A stretch of 64,000 nt of DNA from Nocardioides donggukensis (GTDB lineage Bacteria; Actinomycetota; Actinomycetes; Propionibacteriales; Nocardioidaceae). Location of the stretch: NCBI RefSeq assembly GCF_014842875.1, contig NZ_JACYXZ010000004.1:1-64000 (forward strand). The letters are read 5' to 3'. The notes below the pieces were generated by a model, which was given only the letters and a program-made list of their open reading frames with translations, was not told the origin of the DNA and did not search any database. Position 1 is the first letter of the stretch. Each line of letters starts with the position of its first letter. Shown piece by piece: positions 1-8,715 of the stretch. The translations under genes were made by a program, and so were the position numbers.

Positions 1-1
1 C

Positions 2-79
2 CACCACATCGACCCCACCAAGACCTACTGGCGCAACACACAAAGAACCCCGGGCCGATGGCCCGGGGCTCCTCAGTGA
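2..79 (+). CDS. possible 3' end of a truncated ORF
   Basis: Reading from base 2 gives HHIDPTKTYWRNTQ and continues to a TGA at 77-79. The first dozen codons have strongly G/C third positions, as real genes here do. The fragment resembles the tail of DUF222/HNH endonuclease proteins common in Nocardioidaceae, but this is only an impression. The last third runs through a hairpin that serves the tRNA on the other strand and has poor codon use, so the real stop context is unclear. The gene starts outside the window. Confidence 0.3.
   Translation, partial: HHIDPTKTYWRNTQRTPGRWPGAPQ
48..68 (-). terminator. hairpin terminator downstream of tRNA-Ala
   Basis: A perfect 9-bp stem (CCCCGGGCC, loop GAT, GGCCCGGGG). 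On the minus strand it is followed by TTCTTTGTGT, a weak T-rich tail, which fits termination of the minus-strand tRNA-Ala transcript. Confidence 0.6.
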
Positions 80-118
80 CCCATGTCGCGACTCAGGCGA
101 GACCCATGTCGCGACTCA
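78..118. repeat. two direct copies of an 18-bp element
   Basis: GACCCATGTCGCGACTCA occurs at 78-95 and again at 101-118, a 23-bp period. The core GTCGCGAC is palindromic. The first copy overlaps the TGA at 77-79, just as another repeat family in this window overlaps stop codons. Function is unknown. Confidence 0.7.
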
Positions 119-124
119 TCACAC

Positions 125-199
<75 letters not shown>

Positions 200-258
200 A
201 ACGCGCCGTCGTACGACGCGAGTGGAAAAGATAGCACCCGACCAGCGGGCGCTTCGAA

Positions 259-1089
259 TCAGGAGCCGACGGCCTGCTGCTGCTCGCCCTCGTCGCGGTC
301 GGCGCGGGCGGTGGCCTCGGCCTCGCGTGCGATCGACGCGGACTCCGCGGTGTGGCCGGAGGTCCAGGCACCGGGCTCGCCGAGCTCGATCGTGCGGACG
401 GTACGGCGCGCGGCCGGGGCCTTGGTCACGTAGGTCGGGAGGGTCACCGGGAGCGGGTCCCAGAGCGCTCCGACCGCCGGCATCGTCGACGTCTCCGCGG
501 CGGGCGCGACCTCGTCGAAGCCCTGCTCGTTGCGCTCGACGTCGTAGCCCTCGGGCGCCCTGTCGGTGTGGCCGGTGTGGCCCTTGTGGTCGTCCTGCAC
601 GGCGCTCACCAGCAGGTCCGGAGCGACGAGGCGGTCCAGGGCGGCGTGCTCGCCGCGCACCATCACCCGGCAGAGCACCAGCCAGACCACGACCAGGCCG
701 GCCGGCACCGACTGCCAGATCCAGTCGATCGTGCCGGCCGCGGCGAGCCCGGCGACGACCGCGTTCGCGAGCATCAGGGTCCCGAGCACGTTGCGACGCC
801 GGCCGGTGGCGCGTCGGGTGGCCTCGCGCCGCGCGCGGAGCTGGTCCGCTGTCGGGCGGGGCCCCTTGACGGTCACCTCGGAGGGGGTCGGACCCCGACC
901 CGGGGTGAGGACCAGCCGGGCGTCGCCGCCGGAGACCGGCTCGCGGCGGGCGAGCACCCGCATCGTGGCGGAGAACCTGTCGACGGATCGGTTGCGGGCC
1001 ACCTCGTCGTGGTGGCGCAGCGCCTTGGGCACGAGGTAGACGGCCCACGCGATGGCGAGGGCGACGAAGATGATTCCGGACAGGTCCAC
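259..1089 (-). CDS. glpR: divisome membrane protein GlpR/SepX
   Basis: A 276-residue membrane protein. A transmembrane helix covers residues 5-21 and is followed by a basic PKALRHHDE stretch. Two more hydrophobic helices lie at about 101-119 and 124-143, and the C-terminal half is acidic and low-complexity. This architecture, plus a place next to rimJ in a galU-moeA cluster, matches the actinobacterial protein called GlpR in Corynebacterium (membrane receptor of the gephyrin-like protein Glp) and SepX in Streptomyces; both act at the division septum. The family assignment is from remembered architecture and synteny. The GTG start at 1089 is favoured because a TAACCT -10 box ends 7 nt upstream, implying a nearly leaderless mRNA with its own promoter. 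Confidence 0.75.
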   Translation of the reverse strand: MDLSGIIFVALAIAWAVYLVPKALRHHDEVARNRSVDRFSATMRVLARREPVSGGDARLVLTPGRGPTPSEVTVKGPRPTADQLRARREATRRATGRRRNVLGTLMLANAVVAGLAAAGTIDWIWQSVPAGLVVVWLVLCRVMVRGEHAALDRLVAPDLLVSAVQDDHKGHTGHTDRAPEGYDVERNEQGFDEVAPAAETSTMPAVGALWDPLPVTLPTYVTKAPAARRTVRTIELGEPGAWTSGHTAESASIAREAEATARADRDEGEQQQAVGS

Positions 1090-1096
1090 GTCTCAG

Positions 1097-1102
1097 AGGT
1101 TA
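1097..1102 (-). promoter_or_regulatory. -10 box of glpR, leaderless transcript
   Basis: TAACCT on the minus strand, 7 nt before the GTG start of glpR, so transcription should begin about one base before the start codon. No clear -35 box. Confidence 0.5.
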
Positions 1103-1182
1103 GGAGCGCTAGCGCAGGTTGGGACGGATGTCCATAGGTGTGTCGCAGATGAACTCATGTGACTGATGAGATTTCGAGCTCG

Positions 1183-1267
1183 CCGACACAAGCGACGGGT
1201 CGGCGATCCCTGGGCCGACACAAGCGACGGGTCGGCGAACCGTGCGCCGACACAAACGACGGGTCGG
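1183..1267 (-). repeat. three copies of a 21-bp element at 32-bp period
   Basis: The element with core CGACACAAGCGACGGGTCG occupies 1183-1203, 1215-1235 and 1247-1267. The copies are nearly identical (one A for G change in copy 3). The 11-bp spacers, CGATCCCTGGG and CGAACCGTGCG, differ. The array starts 2 bp after the rimJ stop codon and ends about 80 bp before the glpR promoter. The same element and the same 32-bp period recur at 24542-24686 and 27191-27243. Confidence 0.9.
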
Positions 1268-1269
1268 GG

Positions 1270-1860
1270 TCAGGGCGGCGGGGGCAGGCGCCTCATCATG
1301 CCGCCGGGGGCCTGCTCGGTGGTGATCGCGAAGAGGGTGTGGTCGCGCCAGGCGCCGTCGATGTGCAGGAAGTACGGCGCGTGCCCGATCTCGGGGATCG
1401 CGAGCTTCTCCATCACCCGCAGGGAGTTGGTGTTCTCTGGCCGGATCGCGACCTCGATCCGGTGCAGGCCGGCGTTGGCGAAGCAGTGGTCGATCACCAG
1501 CGCCACCGCGAGCGGCATCACCCCGCGACCGGCGAAGCGCTGGTCCAGCCAGTAGCCGAGGGAGGCGAACTGCGCGGAGCCCCGGACGATGTTGTTGACC
1601 GTCACCTGGCCCGCGAACTCACCGTCGACGAGCAGCGCGAACGGCATCGCCTGGTCGTCGCGCGCCAGCCGGGAGAGCCGCTTGACCAGCCCCCGGAACG
1701 TCGCCGGACGGCCCGACGAGTGCGGCGGCACGGTCGCGTCCCACGGGCCGAGCCACGCCGAGTTCCGGATCCGGGCGTCGCGCCAGTCGCCGGCGTCGGA
1801 GAGCTCGAGCGGTCGTAGCGTGACCGAACCGTGCCGCAGCGTGACCGGCCACGAGGTCAA
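1270..1860 (-). CDS. rimJ: RimJ/RimL-type GNAT N-acetyltransferase
   Basis: A 196-residue GNAT-fold acetyltransferase of the RimJ/RimL family, which transfers acetyl from acetyl-CoA to N-terminal amines of proteins; the real substrate is unknown. The acetyl-CoA pyrophosphate loop is visible as QRFAGRG at 107-113, followed by the family motif PENTNSLRVMEKL at 141-153. The TTG start at 1860 overlaps the stop of the upstream mog gene (TTGA), indicating translational coupling; an in-frame GTG codon a few residues on is an alternative. It lies between the molybdopterin genes and glpR, a place it also holds in Corynebacterium and Streptomyces. The 21-bp repeat array begins right behind its stop codon. 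Confidence 0.85.
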   Translation of the reverse strand: MTSWPVTLRHGSVTLRPLELSDAGDWRDARIRNSAWLGPWDATVPPHSSGRPATFRGLVKRLSRLARDDQAMPFALLVDGEFAGQVTVNNIVRGSAQFASLGYWLDQRFAGRGVMPLAVALVIDHCFANAGLHRIEVAIRPENTNSLRVMEKLAIPEIGHAPYFLHIDGAWRDHTLFAITTEQAPGGMMRRLPPPP

Positions 1861-2323
1861 TGGTCGCTCCCCACGATCTGCTCGACCGCGTGCCGGACCA
1901 GCGGCTCCAGCACCGCCAGTCCGTCCTTCACCCCGCCCTTGGAGCCGGGCAGGTTGACCACCAGGCAGGACCCGGACACCCCGGCCAGCCCGCGGGACAG
2001 GGCCGCGGTCGGGATCCCCTTCGCGACGCCGTGCGCGCGGATCGACTCCGCCACCCCCGGCACCTCCCGGTCCAGCAGCGGCCGGGTCGCCTCGGGGGTG
2101 AGGTCGGTCGGGGTCAGCCCGGTGCCACCGGTGGTCAGCACCACCCGGGCGCCGCCGTCCACGGCGTCGGCGATCGCGCGCCCGACCGGGTCGCCGTCGG
2201 GCACCACGACCGGCGCCTCGACCGCGAAGCCCCACGCGGTGAGCGCCTCGACGATCACCGGCCCGGTCGCGTCGTCGTACACCCCGGCGGCCGCCCGGTT
2301 GGAGGCGACCACGACCACCGCCC

Positions 2324-2336
<13 letters not shown>
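1857..2336 (-). CDS. mog: molybdopterin adenylyltransferase-like MoaB/Mog protein
   Basis: A 159-residue single-domain MoCF_biosynth protein. Mog-type enzymes adenylate molybdopterin before molybdenum insertion by MoeA; MoaB is a close paralogue, and the two are not separated here. The nucleotide-binding signature TTGGTGLTPTDLTPEAT is at 68-84, and a second conserved loop, LPGSKGGVKDGL, is near 129-140. The GTG start at 2336 overlaps the 3' end of moaC by 13 bp, and the stop overlaps the rimJ start by 4 bp, so it is read inside a tightly coupled operon. Confidence 0.9.
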
Positions 2337-2790
<454 letters not shown>

Positions 2791-2794
<4 letters not shown>

Positions 2795-4008
2795 ACGTCC
2801 TCGTCGAGCAGCACCACGTGCACGGAGTCGCCGGGGGCCACCCGGGTGACCTCCCGCGGCAGCACGATGAAGGCGTTGGACTCGGCCAGGTCGCCGATCA
2901 GGTGCGACCCGTGCCCCCCGACCGGGGTGGCCACGGAGGCGTCGTACGACGCCCGCACGAACTGGGTCTTCCCCTCGATCGAGGTGAGGCCGTGGGTGAT
3001 CCGGGCGGTCCGCGCCGGCCGGATGAACGGACGCCGTCCGGCGAGCTTGCGGATCGCCGGGAGCACGAACGTCATGAACGAGACGTACGCCGAGACCGGG
3101 TTGCCCGGCAGCGTGAAGATCGGGGTCTCGTCGTCACCGACCACGCCGAAGCCCTGGGGCTTGCCCGGCTGCATGGCGACGCCCCCGAACCAGACCGTGC
3201 CCAGCTTGGACAGCGCCTCCTTGACCACGTCGTAGTCGCCGGCGCTGACCCCGCCGCTGGTCACCACGATGTCGGCGCGCACCAGCTGGTCGCCGAGCGC
3301 CTCGACGAAGCTGTGCGCGTCGTCGGGCACGGAGGCGACCCGGTAGGCGATGCCGCCCGCGGCCTTGACGGCGGCGGCCAGCATGAAGGAGTTCGCGTCG
3401 TAGACCGAGTCGTGGCCCAGGGCGACACCGGGGTCGCGCAGCTCGGACCCGGTGGACATGACCACGACGCGGGGGCGGGGCCGCGACATCACGCCGGCCT
3501 TGCCGACGGCGGCCAGCAGGCCCAGGTGACGGGGACCGATGACCGTGCCCTCCGAGACCACCAGGTCACCGGTCTGCACGTCCTCGCCGGCCCGGCGGAT
3601 GTGCTGGCCCGGCTTCGGGGCCTGGGTGATCCGCACCTGGGCGACCCCGCGGTCGGTCCACTCGTAGGGCACCACCGCGGTGCATCCCTGCGGGACCGGG
3701 GCGCCGGTCATGATCTTGACCGCGGTGCCGGGCGACATGGCCAGCAGGCGGGCCTGCCCGGCGCCGATCTCGCCGACCACCGGGAGGTGGATCGGCTGGT
3801 CCTCGCTCGCGGTCGCGACGTCCTGGGCGTCCACGGCGTAGCCGTCCATCGCGGAGTTGTCGAAGGCCGGCAGCGGCATCGGGGCCGCGACGTCCTCGGC
3901 GGCGGTGAGCCCGAGGGTCTCGATCAGTGCCTGCTCGTAGACGGGCAGCGGCTCGATCGCGTCCAGGATCCGGGCCAGGTGGTCGGAGACCGAGACGAGC
4001 TCGCTCAT
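2791..4008 (-). CDS. moeA: molybdopterin molybdenumtransferase MoeA / gephyrin-like Glp
   Basis: A 405-residue MoeA/gephyrin-family protein. Its N-terminal signature PAFDNSAMDGYAV is at 47-59, the beta-barrel follows, and the MoCF domain shows STGSELRDPG, TSGGVSAGDYDVV and the C-terminal LPGNPVSAYVSF. MoeA inserts molybdate into adenylated molybdopterin. In Corynebacterium a paralogue in the same gene context, Glp, has become a cell-division protein that binds FtsZ and GlpR. The galU-moeA-rimJ-glpR order here suggests this copy may play the Glp role, possibly besides cofactor synthesis. The ATG at 4008 overlaps the upstream stop codon (ATGA). Sequence alone cannot decide between the two roles. 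Confidence 0.9.
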
Positions 4009-5381
4009 GCAAGCACCGTTCCGGCGGCGATCCGCTGCGCCGAGGACTGCTTCGCCAGGGTCACGTCGCCCTCGACCTTCACACCGTGCTGGAAGGTCCA
4101 GTCGCCCTCGACGGTCAGCGACGTCGCCTCCCGCAGCGACGGGGCGCCCTCGGGGAAGCGCTTGTCGAACTCGCGGACGGACCGGTAGACCTTCGGGTCC
4201 AGCGAGATCAGCGGCACCTGCTCGCTGGCCTGGTCGAGCACGAAGTCCGAGCCCAGGTCGTAGATGTCCGAGCGCAGCACGAGCAGGTCGTCGGTGGTCT
4301 TCACCGGCACGAACCGGTCCCGGCCGACCTCGATCGTGCGGGCGTCCTCGAACACCTCGATCGCCGCGCCCATGGCGGTCTCGATCTGGATCACCTCCGG
4401 CGAGGTGGGGTCGGCGGGGTCGACCGTCTTGGTGTTGCGGATCAGCGGGAGCCCGAGCACGCCCTCGCGCGCGACCAGCGTCTGCTTCATCGCCGCCAGG
4501 TCGAACCACAGGTTGTTGGTGGAGGTGTACTTGTGCCGGTCCAGGTCGGCCAGCGAGGCCTTGTCGGCGTCGAGGGTCTGCGCGGACTCACGGAGCACGA
4601 TCCGGCCGTCGTTGGCCCGCCGGGCGAAGTGGCCGCCCTTGCGGTCGCTGGCGGTGCGCCGCACCGCCTCGATCGCGAACGGGGCGCCGGTGCCGGCGAA
4701 CCAGCCGGCGACCCGGGCGTCGGGGACCGCGCCCAGGTTGTCGGAGTTGGACACGAACACCCGCGTGTAGCCCTGCTCGAGCAGCAGGTCGATCAGGCCG
4801 GTGCCGAGCATCGCCGTGTAGAGGTCGCCGTGCCCGGGCGGGCACCACTCCAGGTCCGGGTCCTTCGGCCACAGCACCGGGGAGAGGTCCTTGGCGAGGA
4901 GCTTGGGCTCCTTGTTCTGCAGGAACTCCAGCGGCAGGCCCTCGACCGGCAGGTCCTCGTAGCGGGCGAGCGCCGCCATCGTGTCGGCGGACGTGCGAAA
5001 GCTGTTCATGAAGATCAGCGGCAACCGCGCGTCGTACCGCTTCCGCATGTCCAGCACCTGGCGGGCGATGATGTCGAGGAAGGAGAGTCCGCGTCGCACG
5101 CAGAGCAGGGACTTGGCGCGGTCCATGCCCATCGAGGTGCCGAGGCCGCCGTTGAGCTTGATGACGGCGGTGGTCGCGATCGCCTCCGCGGCGGCGTCGT
5201 CGTCGACACTGACGTCGGCGAGGGCCTCCATGTCGAGCGGCTCGATCGCCGACTCGGGGATCATTCCGGTCTCGCCGTGCTCGAGCAGCCGGAAGTAGTG
5301 GGCGAAGACGTCGACGGCCACCGGGTCCACCCCGGCGTCGGTCATCTTGGCACGAGCCCGTTTGAGTGCGTCACTGGCCAT
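4005..5381 (-). CDS. UTP--glucose-1-phosphate uridylyltransferase (UDPGP family)
   Basis: A 458-residue eukaryotic-type UGPase, larger than and unrelated in layout to the roughly 300-residue bacterial GalU. It makes UDP-glucose from UTP and glucose-1-phosphate for wall glycans and trehalose. The nucleotide-binding motif KLNGGLGTSMGMDRAKS lies at 75-91. PPGHGDLY, FVSNSDNLGA and a Lys-rich HKYTSTNNLWFD region follow in family order. The ATG at 5381 is chosen because a TACGAT -10 box ends exactly 6 nt upstream, giving a leaderless transcript that heads the galU-moeA-moaC-mog-rimJ operon. The stop overlaps the moeA start. A longer frame upstream would run through the divergent promoter. Confidence 0.9.
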   Translation of the reverse strand: MASDALKRARAKMTDAGVDPVAVDVFAHYFRLLEHGETGMIPESAIEPLDMEALADVSVDDDAAAEAIATTAVIKLNGGLGTSMGMDRAKSLLCVRRGLSFLDIIARQVLDMRKRYDARLPLIFMNSFRTSADTMAALARYEDLPVEGLPLEFLQNKEPKLLAKDLSPVLWPKDPDLEWCPPGHGDLYTAMLGTGLIDLLLEQGYTRVFVSNSDNLGAVPDARVAGWFAGTGAPFAIEAVRRTASDRKGGHFARRANDGRIVLRESAQTLDADKASLADLDRHKYTSTNNLWFDLAAMKQTLVAREGVLGLPLIRNTKTVDPADPTSPEVIQIETAMGAAIEVFEDARTIEVGRDRFVPVKTTDDLLVLRSDIYDLGSDFVLDQASEQVPLISLDPKVYRSVREFDKRFPEGAPSLREATSLTVEGDWTFQHGVKVEGDVTLAKQSSAQRIAAGTVLA

Positions 5382-5387
5382 GTCTCG

Positions 5388-5393
5388 ATCGTA
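5388..5393 (-). promoter_or_regulatory. -10 box of the uridylyltransferase-moeA operon
   Basis: TACGAT (minus strand) with 6 nt to the ATG at 5381, so +1 should be the A of the start codon. It is divergent from the fthC promoter 44 bp away. Confidence 0.55.
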
Positions 5394-5436
5394 GGCCGCA
5401 TCCGGTGCCAGGCGTGCACCCCCCACCCGGGCCGCC

Positions 5437-5442
5437 TAGCCT
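5437..5442 (+). promoter_or_regulatory. -10 box of fthC
   Basis: TAGCCT ends 7 nt before the ATG at 5450; the transcript is predicted to be leaderless or to have a 1-nt leader. Confidence 0.5.
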
Positions 5443-5449
5443 GATCCCC

Positions 5450-6028
5450 ATGTCGGAGGCCAAGACCGCGCTGCGCGACCAGCTCCTCACCGCGCGCAAC
5501 CGGCGCTCCCTGCTCGAGATCGGCGAGGCGGCGCGGGCGATCTCGGGCCACCTGCTCGCGCACGGGCCGGTACGCCGGGCGGCCACCGTGGCGGCGTACG
5601 TCTCGGTCGGCGGCGAGCCCGGCACCGGGGCACTGCTGGACGGGCTGCGGGCCGCCGGCAAGCGGGTGATCCTGCCGGTCCTACGCCCCGACCACGACCT
5701 GGACTGGGCAGTCCACGACGGCGACCTGCGACCGGCCGGTCGCGGGCTGCTGGAGCCGGCCGGGCCGCGGCTCGGCGTCGACGCGGTGGCTGGCGCGGAC
5801 GTGGTGCTGGTGCCCGGGCTGGCGGTCGCCGCGGACGGCGTCCGCCTCGGCCGCGGCGGCGGCTCCTACGACCGGGCGCTGGCCAGGGTGCCGGCCGGCA
5901 CCCCGGTGCTGGTGCTGCTCTACGACGACGAGCTGCTCCCCGGCGTCCCGCACGAGCCGCACGACCTCCCGGTCACCGCCGCCGTCACCCCCTCCGCCGG
6001 CCTCACCCCCTTCGCCCCCTCTCGATAG
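5450..6028 (+). CDS. fthC: 5-formyltetrahydrofolate cyclo-ligase
   Basis: A 192-residue enzyme of the 5-FTHF cyclo-ligase family, which uses ATP to convert 5-formyl-THF (folinic acid) to 5,10-methenyl-THF. The signature RLGRGGGSYDR at 132-142 is the phosphate/folate binding loop, preceded by the typical DVVLVPGLAVAADG strand. The start at 5450 follows from the promoter 7 nt upstream and from family length; an earlier in-frame ATG would overlap the divergent gene. Its TAG stop lies inside the left arm of a 23-bp inverted repeat, so the terminator begins within the coding frame. Confidence 0.93.
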   Translation: MSEAKTALRDQLLTARNRRSLLEIGEAARAISGHLLAHGPVRRAATVAAYVSVGGEPGTGALLDGLRAAGKRVILPVLRPDHDLDWAVHDGDLRPAGRGLLEPAGPRLGVDAVAGADVVLVPGLAVAADGVRLGRGGGSYDRALARVPAGTPVLVLLYDDELLPGVPHEPHDLPVTAAVTPSAGLTPFAPSR

Positions 6029-6086
6029 TCCACGAAGTTCGAGTCGCGTGAACGGCCGATCGACGACTCGAACTTCGTGGACTATC
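6024..6086. terminator. 23-bp perfect inverted repeat between convergent genes
   Basis: Left arm 6024-6046 and right arm 6064-6086 are exact reverse complements; the outer part is GATAGTCCACGAAGTTCGAG and the loop is 17 nt. It lies between the ends of fthC and the acylase gene and probably acts as a bidirectional terminator. Exactly the same arms with a different 17-nt loop occur at 33566-33628. Confidence 0.85.
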
Positions 6087-6119
6087 CGGAGCGGGGGGGA
6101 GAACAGGGAGTCTTGGGGG

Positions 6120-8693
6120 TCAGTCGGAGGGGACGAGGGTGAGGGTGTCCTCGGCGGCCTCGTCGACGGCCTCGCGGGAGAACGGCCAGGCGAGGGTGCG
6201 ACCCTCGACGAACAGGTCGGTCTGGTCGGTGAAGTGGTCGTCGAAGGCGTGCCCGGAGACACCGCTGAGGTTCACCCAGCGGGACTCGTCGAGGTCGGCC
6301 ATGGAGACCACCATCCGCATCGACGGTGCCGCGGTGACCTCGTACCCCTGCGCGGCATCCCACGAGGTGGCGTTGACGATCGAGCCGCCCCCACCGATCC
6401 GGTAGCCGTCCCGGTTGAAGAGCCACTCGACGGCACCGACGCCGGACTCGCCCAGGGTCTGGCTGCGCAGGTCCATCCGGTGCAGGCGGCCCCACGACCA
6501 GTCGCCCGGGTCGAGGGACTGCCGTCGCACCAGCTCGTCCCGGGCGTCCATCAGCGCCGTGCGCAGCACCTGGTCCCGGGTCTCGATGTTGGAGGTGCGC
6601 CGGTCGTCCCACCAGGTGCCGGCGGGCTCCCGGAGCAGCCCCGTGACCGCCAGCCACCACCGGTCGCCGCCGTCGGGCCACAGCGACTCCCGGATCTCGT
6701 CGTGGAAGGTCAGCCGCAGCAGGTTGCTCCAGACGACGTTGAAGTACGCCGCGGCCGCGGAGTCGGCGCCCTGGCGGAAGTCCCAGTCCGCAAGCAGCTC
6801 CTGGCCGGCGCTGTAGTAGCCGCGCGGCAGCCGGATGTCGAGCAGGTAGGGCACCAGCTCCTCGGCGAGCGAGTTGTGGTCGTCGAGCTGGAGCTCGAGC
6901 ATCTCGTCCAGGGAGACGTCGGCCTCCGCCTGGATCAGCTCACGGATCCGCTGCGCGCGGTAGCCGGAGTCCCAGTCGTCGGTGAGGAAGTACGGGTAGT
7001 CCCGGCCGACCACTGCCTGGTTGGCGGTGACGATGAACCCCTCGTCGGGGTCGAGCACCATCGGGAGCGCGTCGAAGGGCACGTCCCGGTCGCTCCAGTC
7101 GTTCTCGGGCAGCCAGCCCGCGGACGGCACCGTCCCGTCGTTGCCGGACTTGCGGATCGGCACCCGTCCCGGCGCCTGGTAGCCGATGTGGCCCTCCCGG
7201 TCGGCGTAGACGAGGTTCTGCGCGGGCACCGAGAAGTCGGCCGCCGCGGCCCGGAACTCGTCCCAGTCCCCCGCCCGGTTGAGGGCGAGGATCGCGTCGG
7301 CGGTGGGCGCCGGGTCCAGCGCCGTCCACCGGAGCGCGACCGCGAACCCGTTGCCACGGTCCGGCGCCTTGGTGACCTCGGCGTTGGCGCCCACGGTGCT
7401 CAGCTCGGCCGACACGTCCGAGAGCAGCGGCCCGTGGTCGGTCTCGCGGATCGTCAGCTCGAAGTCCTCACCGTCGCGGACCTCGATCGTCTCGGTGCGG
7501 ACCTTCAGCGGGCGGTACCGGTCGTCGTAGAGCCACTTGCCGTCCTCGACCCGCTCCAGGAACAGGTCGGTGACGTCCGGCCCGAGGTTCGTGAAGCCCC
7601 AGGCGATGTCCTGGTTGTGTCCGATCACGACCCCCGGGACCCCGGAGAACGAGAAGCCGGAGACGTCGTAGGGGCACTCGGCGGAGACGGTGGTGCAGTG
7701 CAGCCCGACCTGGTACCAGATGCCGGGCAGGCTGGTGCCGAGGTGCGGGTCGTTGGCGAGCAGCGGCTGGCCGGTCGCGGAGTGCTCGGGGCCGACCACC
7801 CAGCTGTTGCTGCCGATGCCGGAGCCCCGGCCGACCAGCTCGGGCATCCGCTCCAGCCCGCGCTGGAGGCCCTCGAGCGCCTCCACCACCTCGGCGCCGT
7901 ACGCCGGTCGCGCGGGGTTGCGTGACCCGGGACCGCTGGCGTCGGGCTCGAACCGCCCGTCCACCACCGCACCGCGGCGCACGATCGGCGCGTGCCGGTC
8001 GTAGGGATAGCCCGGGTAGAGCGCGGCGACGTCCTGCTCGGGGTGGTTGACCGCGAGCAGCACCCGGGCGATCTCGTCCTCCATGTTGCCGCGCAGGTCC
8101 CAGGCCATCGCCTTGAGCCAGGCCAGCGAGTCGACGGGGGTCCACTCCTCGGGCTCGTACTCGAGACCGGTGAGCCCCAGGACGGTGTACTCCAGCGACA
8201 GCTGGGACAGCGACCGCTCGCCGAGGTAGGCGTTGACGCCCTCGCTGTAGGCCTCCATCGCGGCCCGGGTGTCCGACTCGAGCAGGGCCAGCTCCTGCTC
8301 GGCGACCCGGCGCCACCCCATGGTGCGGACGAACTTGTCCGTCTCCAGGGCCGGCTCACCGAACAGCTCGGCCATCCGGCCGGCCGTGATGTGCCGGCGG
8401 ACGTCCATCTCGAAGAACCGGTCCTGCGCGTGCACGTACCCCTGGGCCCGCATCAGGTCGTCGGTGCTGTCGGCGTAGATCTGGGCGATCCCGTTCTCGT
8501 CGCGCAGCACCTGCACCTCGGCGTCCAGCCCGGCGAGGGTCTGCTCGCCGGAGGTCTGCGGCATCGAGCGGCGGACCACCACCACCGCGGTGACGGAGGC
8601 CGCGACCAGCACGAGCACCAGGCCGGCCGCGACGTACGACGCCCACCGGGCGACCCAGGGCCAGGACCGGAACGATCTCCACATCGCGCTCAC
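6120..8693 (-). CDS. penicillin acylase family protein (Ntn hydrolase)
   Basis: An 857-residue member of the penicillin amidase family, N-terminal nucleophile hydrolases that cleave amides such as beta-lactam side chains, cyclic-lipopeptide acyl groups or acyl-homoserine lactones. A transmembrane anchor or uncleaved signal is at about 15-38. The alpha-subunit start LRDENGIAQIYADS and the autoprocessing site GIGSNSWVVG are clear; the Ser of SNSW would be the nucleophile at the beta-subunit N-terminus. Downstream are GVPGVVIGHNQDIAWGFTN and a C-terminal NATSWDAAQGYEV segment. The GTG at 8693 is preferred because a CACAAT -10 box ends 6 nt before it; the ATG three codons on (8684) is the alternative. 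The substrate cannot be predicted. Confidence 0.88.
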   Translation of the reverse strand: MSAMWRSFRSWPWVARWASYVAAGLVLVLVAASVTAVVVVRRSMPQTSGEQTLAGLDAEVQVLRDENGIAQIYADSTDDLMRAQGYVHAQDRFFEMDVRRHITAGRMAELFGEPALETDKFVRTMGWRRVAEQELALLESDTRAAMEAYSEGVNAYLGERSLSQLSLEYTVLGLTGLEYEPEEWTPVDSLAWLKAMAWDLRGNMEDEIARVLLAVNHPEQDVAALYPGYPYDRHAPIVRRGAVVDGRFEPDASGPGSRNPARPAYGAEVVEALEGLQRGLERMPELVGRGSGIGSNSWVVGPEHSATGQPLLANDPHLGTSLPGIWYQVGLHCTTVSAECPYDVSGFSFSGVPGVVIGHNQDIAWGFTNLGPDVTDLFLERVEDGKWLYDDRYRPLKVRTETIEVRDGEDFELTIRETDHGPLLSDVSAELSTVGANAEVTKAPDRGNGFAVALRWTALDPAPTADAILALNRAGDWDEFRAAAADFSVPAQNLVYADREGHIGYQAPGRVPIRKSGNDGTVPSAGWLPENDWSDRDVPFDALPMVLDPDEGFIVTANQAVVGRDYPYFLTDDWDSGYRAQRIRELIQAEADVSLDEMLELQLDDHNSLAEELVPYLLDIRLPRGYYSAGQELLADWDFRQGADSAAAAYFNVVWSNLLRLTFHDEIRESLWPDGGDRWWLAVTGLLREPAGTWWDDRRTSNIETRDQVLRTALMDARDELVRRQSLDPGDWSWGRLHRMDLRSQTLGESGVGAVEWLFNRDGYRIGGGGSIVNATSWDAAQGYEVTAAPSMRMVVSMADLDESRWVNLSGVSGHAFDDHFTDQTDLFVEGRTLAWPFSREAVDEAAEDTLTLVPSD

Positions 8694-8699
8694 CGGGTC

Positions 8700-8705
8700 A
8701 TTGTG
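8700..8705 (-). promoter_or_regulatory. -10 box of the acylase gene
   Basis: CACAAT (minus strand), 6 nt before the GTG at 8693. It supports GTG rather than the ATG at 8684 as the start. Confidence 0.45.
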
Positions 8706-8715
8706 CAGGGCCGGC

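Noticed and set aside
5382..5449. N-terminal extensions of the divergent uridylyltransferase and fthC genes
   Set aside because: Both frames stay open past the chosen starts, but they would overlap each other's promoters, and -10 boxes sit right before the inner ATGs.
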